A DNA stretch of 12,346 nt from HGM11416 sp964532155 (GCA_964532155.1 CAZHGN010000043.1:1-12346); one strand, 5' to 3'; positions 1 to 6,905 are shown, numbered from the stretch's first letter. Notes: a model not told the origin generated them from the sequence alone. Numbers and translations: made by a program.

Positions 1-68
1 TGCGTTTTTTATTATTTTCTTCACACAAAATATCGTATTATGCAATAAATGCAAAAACGACGCCTCAA

Positions 69-111
69 AAATTGCGATTTTTCACGTATATTATTTATAC
101 GATTGCAATTT
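69..111. promoter_or_regulatory. Nested dyad overlapping the -35 of the phosphoesterase promoter
   Basis: Two inverted repeats are nested here. The outer arms, 69-78 and 102-111, pair over ten positions with one G·T. The inner arms CGTATA (85-90) and TATACG (96-101) pair perfectly around a five-base TTATT spacer. The right outer arm covers the -35 hexamer at 103-108, so this could be an operator. It could equally be the tail structure of a transcript entering from the left. The AAAAAT/ATTTTT arms at 67-82 form a further weak hairpin. The dyads are seen directly; any role is inferred. Confidence 0.35.
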
Positions 112-131
112 ACTCATATCTTTAGTATAAT
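103..131 (+). promoter_or_regulatory. Sigma-A type promoter of the metallophosphoesterase gene
   Basis: TTGCAA (103-108) is followed by exactly 17 bases and then a perfect TATAAT (126-131). The expected transcription start is near 138, giving a leader of about 35 nt before the ATG at 173. The leader contains the palindrome GCCGTACGGC (150-159) and no recognisable Shine-Dalgarno sequence. Confidence 0.7.
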
Positions 132-172
132 CTATTATAATAAACTACTGCCGTACGGCTTTGTAATACGCT

Positions 173-868
173 ATGATTTACGTTATTTCAGATATTCACG
201 GTGAATACGATTTGTTTGTTAAACTGCTGCGTAAAATCAATTTTTCGCCTGCCGACGAAATGATTATTTGCGGAGATATTATCGATAAAGGGCAAAATTC
301 GGTTAAACTGATGCAATTTATACAATCTACGCCTAATTTTCGCTGTATCATCGGGAACCATGAATACGATTTTTTAAAACGTTATTGGGCGATTATGAAA
401 GACTCGCCCGACGATTTTGAAACGGTATTGAAAAAACTCCAAGCTTATTTCCCTTACGACGGTCATATTCTCGATTGGGATACGGTCGACTGGCTGGAAT
501 CTCTGCCGTACTATATCGAAGAAGAAAAATTTATTTGCGTGCATGCGGGAGTTGCGTTAACTTCGGATAATCACGTGAAACCGCTAAAAAATACACTAAG
601 AGAGCAATTGGTTTACGACAGAAATTTTAAAGAGCCGTACGTTGTTCCTTTAACGGAAAAATGCATTTTTTTCGGACATACGCCGACAAGTTATATTTCA
701 AAAGAAAGCAAAATAATTAAATACCGACGCAACTCTCTTTCGACAAACACAATTGGCGATTATTATAAAATCCACTTGGATTTAGGCGTCTGGCTGCACG
801 GAGTGCTGGGGTGTTTCTGTGTAGACACCTGCGAAGAGTATTACGTTGACGAAAAAAGCGATCTTTAA
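173..868 (+). CDS. PP2A/PrpA-like metallophosphoesterase
   Basis: This is a calcineurin-like metallophosphoesterase of the bacterial PrpA/ApaH-type serine/threonine phosphatase group, 231 residues, about the usual length. The metal-binding motifs appear in order: DIH (7-9), GDIIDKG (34-40), GNHE (61-64), VHAG with His124, and FGHTP with His169. The C-terminal part around HLDLG (201-205) followed by GVLGCFCV resembles the last core strands of PrpA-like enzymes. No signal peptide or membrane segment is visible, so it should be cytoplasmic. The substrate cannot be read from the sequence: phosphoprotein, dinucleoside polyphosphate and other phosphoesters are all possible. The ATG at 173 is chosen because the DIH strand begins at once after it; the upstream bases lack a Shine-Dalgarno. 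It is the only plus-strand protein gene here and stands alone behind its own promoter. Confidence 0.9.
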   Translation: MIYVISDIHGEYDLFVKLLRKINFSPADEMIICGDIIDKGQNSVKLMQFIQSTPNFRCIIGNHEYDFLKRYWAIMKDSPDDFETVLKKLQAYFPYDGHILDWDTVDWLESLPYYIEEEKFICVHAGVALTSDNHVKPLKNTLREQLVYDRNFKEPYVVPLTEKCIFFGHTPTSYISKESKIIKYRRNSLSTNTIGDYYKIHLDLGVWLHGVLGCFCVDTCEEYYVDEKSDL

Positions 869-1131
869 CACGTATTTCTTTTAATGTTTTGTCAGTACGC
901 GACGGCATATATAAGCAAAACTTTGCGGCATCACGCACCGTAAAGCGTAAAAATGCGAGCTTTTACAGCAAGACGACGGCTTTGTAAAGGTTTTGCCGAA
1001 AGGCAAAAATTTACCTCACGTATATATTCAAGCAACCTTTTTATCAACGACGAAACTATAGTCGGCTTTTTCAAAAGCGTTTAAACTTCAATAAAAACGT
1101 TGCGTTTATTATAATTGGTTCAATAATTCAC
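869..1131. other. Gene-free stretch between convergent genes
   Basis: No credible protein gene is visible on either strand. The longest plus-strand reading with an ATG is about 19 codons without a ribosome binding site. The stretch holds two hairpins (945-1014), a weak CGAC/GTCG stem at about 1049-1066 followed by a short T run, and a TATAAT at 1110-1115 with only a poor -35. It probably belongs to the phosphoesterase 3' untranslated region, or may carry a small RNA. Confidence 0.5.
945..1014 (+). ncRNA. Two adjacent hairpins, possible small RNA or 3' UTR structure
   Basis: The first hairpin pairs GTAAAA (947-952) with TTTTAC (961-966) around an eight-base loop. The second pairs GTAAA (984-988) with TTTAC (1010-1014). 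After a GG / A internal loop it continues with TTTTGCC (991-997) pairing to GGCAAAA (1002-1008), closed by a GAAA tetraloop of the GNRA type. The fold is drawn on the plus strand, the direction of the upstream gene. GAAA on the plus strand reads TTTC on the other, so the tetraloop favours plus-strand RNA. No known RNA family is recognised. Confidence 0.3.
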
Positions 1132-1164
1132 AAAAAAAATCGGTTTCCGCTTAGGATTCCGATT
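1132..1164 (-). terminator. Intrinsic terminator, probably working in both directions
   Basis: Arms at 1138-1148 and 1154-1164 pair (AATCGG with CCGATT, a 2x2 T·T mismatch, then TCC with GGA) around a five-base loop. On the minus strand the hairpin is followed by eight T residues (1139-1132), which suits the end of the seven-gene operon about 70 nt after its last stop. On the plus strand it is followed by only a short T run (1163-1167), so it may also stop transcripts from the phosphoesterase gene. Confidence 0.75.
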
Positions 1165-1169
1165 TTTAC

Positions 1170-1211
1170 TAATATAGATTTGTTCCGCTTTAATATAGAT
1201 ATGTTCCGCTA
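1170..1211. repeat. Tandem duplication, 21-bp unit, two copies
   Basis: Copy one is 1170-1190 and copy two 1191-1211. They differ at the base after AATATAGAT (T versus A) and at the final base. Both carry TTCCGCT, which also occurs at 1145-1151 inside the terminator hairpin. The pair lies between the stop of the last gene of the minus-strand operon and its terminator. Confidence 0.8.
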
Positions 1212-1234
1212 CGGATATATCACCGCCGCAATGA

Positions 1235-1753
1235 TTACCCTTCTGCTTCCCATACGACAACGAGCTCGGTGTCCTCGTAAAAGGTTTTATCGGTCAAAAC
1301 GGAAGTTTCACCCGCCCTTTTAAAGCCCTTAAAAACGTAGCCTGTTTTTTCATAGACGGGCATTACTACATCGGCACCCGCCCTAAACTCGATTTTTTCT
1401 TTTCCCGAAACGAGAACGCCGCCGTCTCCGTCGAAAGTAATCGTACGTATTGGACAAGCGTAATACGTTTTTATCTTGCTCCACCCCAAAAACGCGCCTA
1501 AGGAGGAGATTTTTAATTGAGATCTATCGTAATCGATAACGTAACCCGTCATCGGATTCGGTGTGTATACCGGATTTTTATTCGTTATTACGCAAGTGCG
1601 CTCGTCAACACAAACGAATTCGCCCGTCTTGGCGTTTTGCAAATAAATCTCGTTTTTTGCGCTAATTTCGTAGTTTCCGAATATAAGTATACCCAACGCG
1701 CAAAGCACCGCCACCGCAGGCAAAATAATCAATATTATTCTCTTCTTAGTCAT
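1235..1753 (-). CDS. Small membrane-anchored protein with one InlB B-repeat
   Basis: The product is 172 residues. A basic N-terminus (MTKKR) leads into a hydrophobic segment at about 6-26 that reads as a signal anchor, so the rest should face outward. Residues 103-168 match the Listeria/Bacteroides InlB B-repeat pattern: ITFDGDGG at the first strand, YEKTGYVFKGF in the middle and a closing DTELVVVW. Residues 30-100 match nothing I recognise. The ATG at 1753 is chosen over an upstream in-frame start at 1819: it has AGAGGA (1759-1764) five bases ahead, begins directly before the membrane segment, and overlaps the preceding gene by only 8 bp, implying translational coupling. B-repeats are usually parts of large multi-repeat surface proteins, so a single repeat on a short anchor is odd. 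Role unknown; a cell-surface location is likely. Confidence 0.8.
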   Translation of the reverse strand: MTKKRIILIILPAVAVLCALGILIFGNYEISAKNEIYLQNAKTGEFVCVDERTCVITNKNPVYTPNPMTGYVIDYDRSQLKISSLGAFLGWSKIKTYYACPIRTITFDGDGGVLVSGKEKIEFRAGADVVMPVYEKTGYVFKGFKRAGETSVLTDKTFYEDTELVVVWEAEG

Positions 1754-2666
1754 CGTTTTCCTCTCGATAGCGCTCGAACGCTTTAAGCTGCGGCTCGATC
1801 CAATAACAAAAATCGACACCTAAAAGCCTACTCTCTTGCGCCTTGATTTTTTTATATAAAGGCAAACCGTCTCTTACCCCTTCCCAAATATCGGCAAAAC
1901 AAAAATCGAACTCGCCGCCGTTTAAACCTTCGAGATATTTAACGGCGTCGGCGCAAACGAAAGTAAACTTTTCCCTGCAAGGAAAAAACGGAAAAACATA
2001 TTTTTTAAAAAGTTCGATTATACCTTCGTTTATTTCTACGATTACGATTTTTTCGACCGCCTCTAAAGATGCTATCATAAACGGATAATACCCCAGCCCC
2101 AAGCCGAGAACGAGAACACTTCCGTGAGCACGTTTAACGAACGGATCGATGGTTGCAGTCTCGGACGGACAAACGCTCATCCAAGGCATATTACCCTCGT
2201 AAATGGTAGGAAAATCGACCTTGCCGTCAAAAAAACCCAGTTTAGGAACAACAAGCCGCTCGCCGAAATCAGGCATGTCGTATTGAAAAACTTCGCCCTT
2301 TTCGTAATGTCCGTAGGTTAAATATAAATTTCCGCATTTAACGCTTTTATACTTTACAGAAGATAAGTAAGGATTATTACAAAAAGCCTTTGAATCAAAT
2401 TTTTTCGTACAGGAAAAGAGTTTCGCCAAATAATCGTCGTCAACGCGAGCAAGCAGCCCGGTCGTTCCGCAAAAGGAACTTGCGACGTACAATTCTTCGG
2501 GGCATCCGCTATACATTCCCGCCTCTTTCATAACGGCAAGCGAGTCTTCGCCTATGGAATCGAGCATGGTTTTCAAATCTTCGTCGGTGTAATTAATGAC
2601 GGGCGAATTGGTGTTTATATAATCGCCTATCGCCGCGCTTATATCCATTGAACGCTCTTTATCCAT
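1746..2666 (-). CDS. Spermidine synthase-like class I SAM-dependent methyltransferase-fold protein
   Basis: The product is 306 residues in two parts. Residues 182-260 form a Rossmann SAM-binding core: VLVLGLGLGYYP (184-195) is the glycine-rich loop, Glu211 ends the second strand, Asp240 precedes the next helix, and FCFADIWEG (256-263) is the fourth-strand region. This is the pattern of the spermidine synthase-like group common in Clostridia, but I see no evidence that the product is a polyamine, and a methyltransferase role is equally possible. The N-terminal 170 residues are not a recognised catalytic domain and hold six of the ten cysteines. AGGAG (2671-2675) lies four bases before the ATG and overlaps the TAG stop of the preceding gene, leaving a 7-bp gap. 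The 3' end overlaps the B-repeat gene by 8 bp. Confidence 0.8.
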   Translation of the reverse strand: MDKERSMDISAAIGDYINTNSPVINYTDEDLKTMLDSIGEDSLAVMKEAGMYSGCPEELYVASSFCGTTGLLARVDDDYLAKLFSCTKKFDSKAFCNNPYLSSVKYKSVKCGNLYLTYGHYEKGEVFQYDMPDFGERLVVPKLGFFDGKVDFPTIYEGNMPWMSVCPSETATIDPFVKRAHGSVLVLGLGLGYYPFMIASLEAVEKIVIVEINEGIIELFKKYVFPFFPCREKFTFVCADAVKYLEGLNGGEFDFCFADIWEGVRDGLPLYKKIKAQESRLLGVDFCYWIEPQLKAFERYREENDD

Positions 2667-2673
2667 AAAACTC

Positions 2674-3735
2674 CTATAAGATCTCTTCTATCGACGGATC
2701 GAAATTTGCATATCCGTTGCCGTCGATCGTCACTACCACGTTTCCGACCTCGTCCGTCCTATATATCCAACAATCGTCAAGGTTTTGGAGCACGGCTGAA
2801 CTCGGATGTCCGTATTCGTTATCCTTTCCGCAAGAAATTACCGCATATTCGGGCGTTATCTCATTGACAAAATCAATCGAAGTAGAATATTGGCTTCCGT
2901 GGTGTGCGACCTTTAACAAATCGACGTCGGGATAAGGCTTGTTTTTATAATAATTCAAAAATTCATTTTCGGTATACTCTTCGGCATCCCCCGTGAACAT
3001 AACCGAAAAACCGACGTAACTTAGCATGCATAACGGCGAATAATCATTAGCCTCTTTATACGAAATATACTTAACGTCGGATACCGGCGTGAAAAAATCG
3101 AACGAATAGGCTTTTTCTGCGCCGTTATACGTAAAGGTCTGTGAAAAATCGGAATCCTTATTGAAAAAACTCCAGCCGCAACCTTCCTTATTAACTGCGT
3201 TTAAAAAATTAAAATAAGAATCGGTTTCACAAATGAAAGCGGAGTCTTGCAAAGACGGAAGATTAAAACTACCGGATAAACGCACGCTTTTTGCTCCGCC
3301 ACAATAAATCATAGGTCTAAAGCAATAAGCAATATCGTATTTTTCAAAAACGGCGGGAAGCGCGCCTATATGGTCAGCATCGGAATGAGTTGCCAAAACC
3401 AAATCGATTTTAGTTATTTTTAACCCGTCAAGATAATCGATAACGCTTTCGGCGGCAGACTCCGCACCGCCGTCTATGAGCATGTTTTTGCCGTCGGGAA
3501 ATTGAATAAAGGTACAATCGCCCTGTCCGACGTCTATAAAATGCACGGTTAAAAGATCGCTTGCGGCAGTAGAGAATTCGGTACCGAAAACGAAATTATC
3601 GCCTTTTGCGCCATAGTAATTATCGTCCGCACTGCGATTATAGAAATAATAAACGCAAGCCACAATCAACAAAATCGCAACGGCAATAACGGTTATTAGG
3701 TTTTTTAAAGAAATCCGTCTTTTGTTTTCTTTCAT
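2674..3735 (-). CDS. Membrane-anchored ComEC/Rec2-like metallo-beta-lactamase-fold hydrolase
   Basis: The product is 353 residues. A hydrophobic segment at about 13-32 after a basic N-terminus anchors or exports it, and the rest is one metallo-beta-lactamase-type domain. Motifs in order are FIDVGQGDC (66-74), IDGG (87-90), THSDADHIG (116-124), FTGD (247-250), VAHHGS (276-281) and YGHPS (308-312). The THxDxDH form is that of the C-terminal nuclease domain of the competence protein ComEC; the DNA-channel helices and OB domain of ComEC are absent. Such stand-alone ComEC-like proteins are widespread in Firmicutes, and nuclease, phosphodiesterase and wall-related activities have all been considered for the family. 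A 37-nt gap separates it from the rRNA methyltransferase gene; only a weak GTGAG lies before the ATG. An extracytoplasmic hydrolase acting on nucleic acid or a phosphodiester is the best inference. Confidence 0.85.
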   Translation of the reverse strand: MKENKRRISLKNLITVIAVAILLIVACVYYFYNRSADDNYYGAKGDNFVFGTEFSTAASDLLTVHFIDVGQGDCTFIQFPDGKNMLIDGGAESAAESVIDYLDGLKITKIDLVLATHSDADHIGALPAVFEKYDIAYCFRPMIYCGGAKSVRLSGSFNLPSLQDSAFICETDSYFNFLNAVNKEGCGWSFFNKDSDFSQTFTYNGAEKAYSFDFFTPVSDVKYISYKEANDYSPLCMLSYVGFSVMFTGDAEEYTENEFLNYYKNKPYPDVDLLKVAHHGSQYSTSIDFVNEITPEYAVISCGKDNEYGHPSSAVLQNLDDCWIYRTDEVGNVVVTIDGNGYANFDPSIEEIL

Positions 3736-3772
3736 ATAATTCGCTCACACCGATATAATCAAGCAAAGAATA

Positions 3773-4948
3773 TTATTTTTCTATTACGTAAAGAATAGCG
3801 GTTTTTAAATAGAGACTTTCTTCGAAGCCGACTATGGACGCGTGATCGCGCGCCTGCTCCCTGAGTGCAACGAGTTTTACCGTTACGCCGCATTCGTAAG
3901 CGGCTTCCGCCACCATATCCAAAAATGCGTTCACCGAAATATGTTGCGAGCAACTGTTGGTTACGAGAATACCGCCGGCAGAAAGCAGTTTGAACGCCTG
4001 AACGTTTATATCCTTGTATCCGCGTAAAGCGTCCTTTACGGTGTCCTTAGTCTTGGTAAACGCCGGAGGATCGAGTATAATCATATCGAACCTCTCGCCC
4101 GATTTACGGTATTCGCGTAAAAGAGAAAATACGTCGGCGCACACCGTTTCTATTTTGTCCGAAAAGCCGTTAAGCGTCGCGTTCTTTTCAACTATATCGA
4201 GCGCGGCTTGCGAAACGTCCGCCGCAACCACCTTAGCCGCTCCACCCTTCGCACAGCAAAGAGAAAAGCCTCCTACGTTACAAAAACAATCAAGCACTTT
4301 CTTGCCCGCGGCGTAACTGCCGACTTCGGCTCTGTTCTCCTTTTGGTCAAGAAAATAACCCGTTTTTTGTCCGTTTTTTATATCGACTAAGAGTTTTAAG
4401 CCGTTTTCTTCGATTACGACCTCGTCGGGAACTTCGCCGTAAAGCAAGCCTTTCTTTTCTTCGAGTCCTTCTTTTTTTCGAATGGGAACGTCGCTCCGTT
4501 CGTAAATCCCCTTCGGGTTAAACAATTCAACGAGAATATCGACGAGCATGTCCTTACGCTTTTCCATTCCGAGCGACAAAAATTGACAAGACAGATAATC
4601 TCCGTATTTATCGACGATAAGCGCAGGCAAAAGATCGGACTCTCCGAAAACGACTCTGTAAGCCGAAGAGTACCCCAAAGACTTGCGATAATTTAACGCC
4701 GCCTTTATACGCCTTTTAAAGAACTCGCGGTCGATTTCTTCTTCTTTATAAGTTAAAACTCGAACGATTATCTTGGAAAGATGGTTTATATACCCCAACG
4801 CGACGAATCTTCCGTCGCACGCACTGACTCTGCATACGTCGCCTTGCTTGCCTGCGCCCTCGATTTTTAGCACTTCGTTTGCAAAAACCCACGGTTCGCC
4901 ACGCAAAATGCGTTTTTCCTCGTTCTTTTTTAAATAAACGTTATACAT
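3773..4948 (-). CDS. rlmI: RlmI-type 23S rRNA (cytosine-C5) methyltransferase
   Basis: This SAM-dependent RNA methyltransferase of the RlmI/YwbD family is 391 residues, close to E. coli RlmI. An N-terminal PUA domain (about 2-70, with GEPWVFANEV early on) is followed by the EEHEH-type middle domain ending in KTGYFLDQ (195-202). The catalytic core follows: VLDCFCNVGGF (218-228) binds SAM, Asp244 and Asp272 flank it, LDPPAF (292-297) is motif IV, and Cys333 in NSCS is the expected catalytic cysteine. RlmI methylates C1962 of 23S rRNA in E. coli; the same target here is inferred by family. An in-frame TTG at 4999 would add 17 residues that do not resemble the family, so the ATG at 4948 is preferred although its ribosome binding site is poor. 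It lies five bases after the stop of the preceding gene, so coupling is likely. Confidence 0.9.
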   Translation of the reverse strand: MYNVYLKKNEEKRILRGEPWVFANEVLKIEGAGKQGDVCRVSACDGRFVALGYINHLSKIIVRVLTYKEEEIDREFFKRRIKAALNYRKSLGYSSAYRVVFGESDLLPALIVDKYGDYLSCQFLSLGMEKRKDMLVDILVELFNPKGIYERSDVPIRKKEGLEEKKGLLYGEVPDEVVIEENGLKLLVDIKNGQKTGYFLDQKENRAEVGSYAAGKKVLDCFCNVGGFSLCCAKGGAAKVVAADVSQAALDIVEKNATLNGFSDKIETVCADVFSLLREYRKSGERFDMIILDPPAFTKTKDTVKDALRGYKDINVQAFKLLSAGGILVTNSCSQHISVNAFLDMVAEAAYECGVTVKLVALREQARDHASIVGFEESLYLKTAILYVIEK

Positions 4949-4953
4949 ACTCG

Positions 4954-5622
4954 TTACAGATAGAATATTTTCGCAAACTGCTGTTTTATGGAATTCCAAC
5001 CGAAAATCAAATAACCGAGCACTACGAGCGAGCAGTACACGATATTGATTAGGTTGATAAGTTTAAAATTATCCAGCTTAAGCATGACGACCAACGAAGC
5101 GGTCGTTAAAAGCAGCGTAATTATCAAGAAGGAAAACATCCAAGACTTGTCCTTTTTGATAAAGATAATCATCAAAAGAACGGAGACAGCACACATGGAT
5201 ACCGACGGAAAAACGATCTCCGGGAACCAACTATGGTCTTTGGATAACATATCCGTCGTAAAAAGTATAAAAATTAGGCTTAACAGCTGAAATAATACTT
5301 TTTCGAAAATGCTTCTTTTGGAAATTATCGTATGAGCGACGAGAACCCAAACGTACAATATACCGCTTACGACGGTCAATGACCAAAGCACGTCGGGATT
5401 AACCATAAAATTGATTATAAGGCATATTACTACGGCGCATATCGTCATAAACGAGAACAGCTTAGTAATAAAACCGTTTCGCCTATTCACATGCTCGTTT
5501 AGAGAGCGCTCGGCAAATATCGGAGTAGCGCCCTCGCTCTCGCCCGACAGTTCCCTAAAGCAAAGCGGACAATAATCGCGCTCGCCGTCTACTTGCATTT
5601 TGCAGTTTTTACAGTATTTCAT
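4954..5622 (-). CDS. Zinc-ribbon, six-helix membrane protein (DUF6320-like)
   Basis: The product is 222 residues. The N-terminus is a zinc ribbon, CKNC (4-7) and CPLC (18-21), followed by a polar linker of about 30 residues. Six hydrophobic segments follow at about 55-73, 79-101, 107-123, 134-155, 160-181 and 190-208. This matches my recollection of the DUF6320 family, often found beside alcohol acetyltransferase-like genes in Clostridia; the family name is from memory, while the architecture is seen. The ribosome binding site is strong (GGGAGG complement at 5630-5635) and lies inside the preceding gene, whose TGA overlaps this ATG by 4 bp (ATGA). Such coupling usually means partners made in fixed ratio. 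Function unknown: it may hold the acyltransferase at the membrane or carry its substrate across. Confidence 0.8.
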   Translation of the reverse strand: MKYCKNCKMQVDGERDYCPLCFRELSGESEGATPIFAERSLNEHVNRRNGFITKLFSFMTICAVVICLIINFMVNPDVLWSLTVVSGILYVWVLVAHTIISKRSIFEKVLFQLLSLIFILFTTDMLSKDHSWFPEIVFPSVSMCAVSVLLMIIFIKKDKSWMFSFLIITLLLTTASLVVMLKLDNFKLINLINIVYCSLVVLGYLIFGWNSIKQQFAKIFYL

Positions 5623-6896
5623 AACTCCGCCTCCCAGTAATTACTCGAAAGGGTGAAATTTACGCCGTCGGCGGCAATTCGACGGAAAAGATTACGCTCT
5701 ATGTCGTTTTCGACGTAACCGCGCGCTGAAGTAACGTAAATCTTTCCGTTATAACCGATAACGCCGAGGTTTTGCTGAGCGCTCTTAGTCGGCCCTATGA
5801 CGAAAGTTATATCTTTAAGTCTTCCGTTAAAACACTCGGGCGTTTTTATAAGACCGATATTGCTTATATCGCCCGACTGAAGGTTTTCGCCCACGTGCAT
5901 ATAACTTATTTTCAGGGCAATATCCTTTAAAAACAACGGAACAAGTTTCATTAAGAAGTTCTTTTCGATCTTAACGTTGGAGTGAATCATCTTTTCAATA
6001 CGTTCGGTCTCAAGGCCTTCTTTGAACTGATTTTTGCAAAGAGCAATGCACTCTTCAAAAGATATTTCCTCGTGGAAATCGTGCTTGCACCTGACGTATA
6101 GCGTAAAGTTACGCATCGTTTTGGAATTAAAGCGAGTGCGCAAATTTACCGGAACAAGAATCTTTACGTCTTTATTCTTAACCGGCTTGCCCTTAAGCCA
6201 AGATTCATATATGGATATCATATACTGCGCAGTCAAGTATTCGGTAATGGTGGCGTCGTATTTTTTAGCGGCGCACTTAAGCTCGTCTACCGAGCATTCT
6301 CCGACTATTATACCGCAACCATCGTAGTCGTACGTACGCCCCTTAAAGCGGAAGGCGTCCTTTTCGAAAAGCGATATTTTGGCTTTTTTCTTATCGAATA
6401 CCCTGAACGTATCCTCGGCCTCGTCGAGAAAATGCGGCGAAGCGGACGGACGTATTACCCCTTCGCTCTCTACGTCGTCACCCCTTAAAATGAAGTAGTT
6501 GAACAAAAGCTCGAGGAAAAAGTTTACTCCGCCGGTACCATCCGTCAAGCAGTGATGAAAATTGACGGTAATTATATTTTTTCGGTAAAAGACCTCGAAC
6601 ATATATCCGTTAGTCACTTCGGGGTCGATCTTGCGTAGATAATTCGCAGGTTGCGGCCGACAAATCGCCGGGCGCGGATTGCTTTCGAGATAATACCAGA
6701 AAAAGCCCCTTTTTAAAGAAGTTTTAAAGGTCGGCATCTTCTGTAGCTGTGAATTAAGCGCTTTTTCAAGCAATTCGGGATCGACCTCTTCGTCTATCCT
6801 TGCCGAAAAGGAAAAAACGAAAGGGCTTTCGGTCGTAGTATTTGGCGGATAAATTTTTGCCGCGTTGTCAAGTGGGTACCAATTCTTTTTCGACAT
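5619..6896 (-). CDS. AATase-like acyltransferase with HHxxxDG motif
   Basis: The product is 425 residues, the usual length for the alcohol acetyltransferase/condensation-domain superfamily (BAHD enzymes, wax synthases, NRPS condensation domains). The catalytic motif HHCLTDG is at 114-120, with His115 as expected base. The N-terminal region gives the early strand-helix elements (PFVFSFSARID, then a helix at about 40-52). The second half contains VPVNLRTRF (248-256), matching the conserved VNLR-type segment of this fold, and SNIGLIKTP (345-353), comparable to the DFG-like latch. The acyl donor is probably acyl-CoA; the acceptor, an alcohol, lipid or glycan hydroxyl, cannot be predicted. The ATG at 6896 follows AGGA (6901-6904). 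The 53-bp gap from the protease gene holds two overlapping hairpins. No membrane segments are visible, so membrane contact may come from the coupled zinc-ribbon protein. Confidence 0.8.
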   Translation of the reverse strand: MSKKNWYPLDNAAKIYPPNTTTESPFVFSFSARIDEEVDPELLEKALNSQLQKMPTFKTSLKRGFFWYYLESNPRPAICRPQPANYLRKIDPEVTNGYMFEVFYRKNIITVNFHHCLTDGTGGVNFFLELLFNYFILRGDDVESEGVIRPSASPHFLDEAEDTFRVFDKKKAKISLFEKDAFRFKGRTYDYDGCGIIVGECSVDELKCAAKKYDATITEYLTAQYMISIYESWLKGKPVKNKDVKILVPVNLRTRFNSKTMRNFTLYVRCKHDFHEEISFEECIALCKNQFKEGLETERIEKMIHSNVKIEKNFLMKLVPLFLKDIALKISYMHVGENLQSGDISNIGLIKTPECFNGRLKDITFVIGPTKSAQQNLGVIGYNGKIYVTSARGYVENDIERNLFRRIAADGVNFTLSSNYWEAEL

Positions 6897-6905
6897 ACTT
6901 TCCTG

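Noticed and set aside
67..82. AAAAAT/ATTTTT hairpin as an intrinsic terminator of a gene left of the window
   Set aside because: The stem is almost all A-T with a four-base loop; too weak to call without the neighbouring gene in view.
717..938. Minus-strand open frame of 73 codons overlapping the end of the phosphoesterase gene
   Set aside because: It is antisense to a clearly conserved gene, has an Arg-rich composition typical of shadow frames and no recognisable motif.
886..945. Short plus-strand ATG frame of about 19 codons in the gene-free stretch
   Set aside because: No ribosome binding site and no recognisable peptide; random frames of this length are expected.
1110..1115. TATAAT as a promoter core on either strand
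   Set aside because: The surrounding ATTATAAT reads as a -10 both ways, but the matching -35 positions are poor (TTCAAT on plus, T-run on minus).
1170..1211. CRISPR array or mobile-element terminal repeats
   Set aside because: There are only two directly abutting copies with no spacers, no cas genes and no transposase nearby.
4949..4999. TTG start that would extend the rRNA methyltransferase by 17 residues
   Set aside because: The added residues do not fit the family start, no ribosome binding site precedes the TTG, and the extension lies inside the preceding gene.
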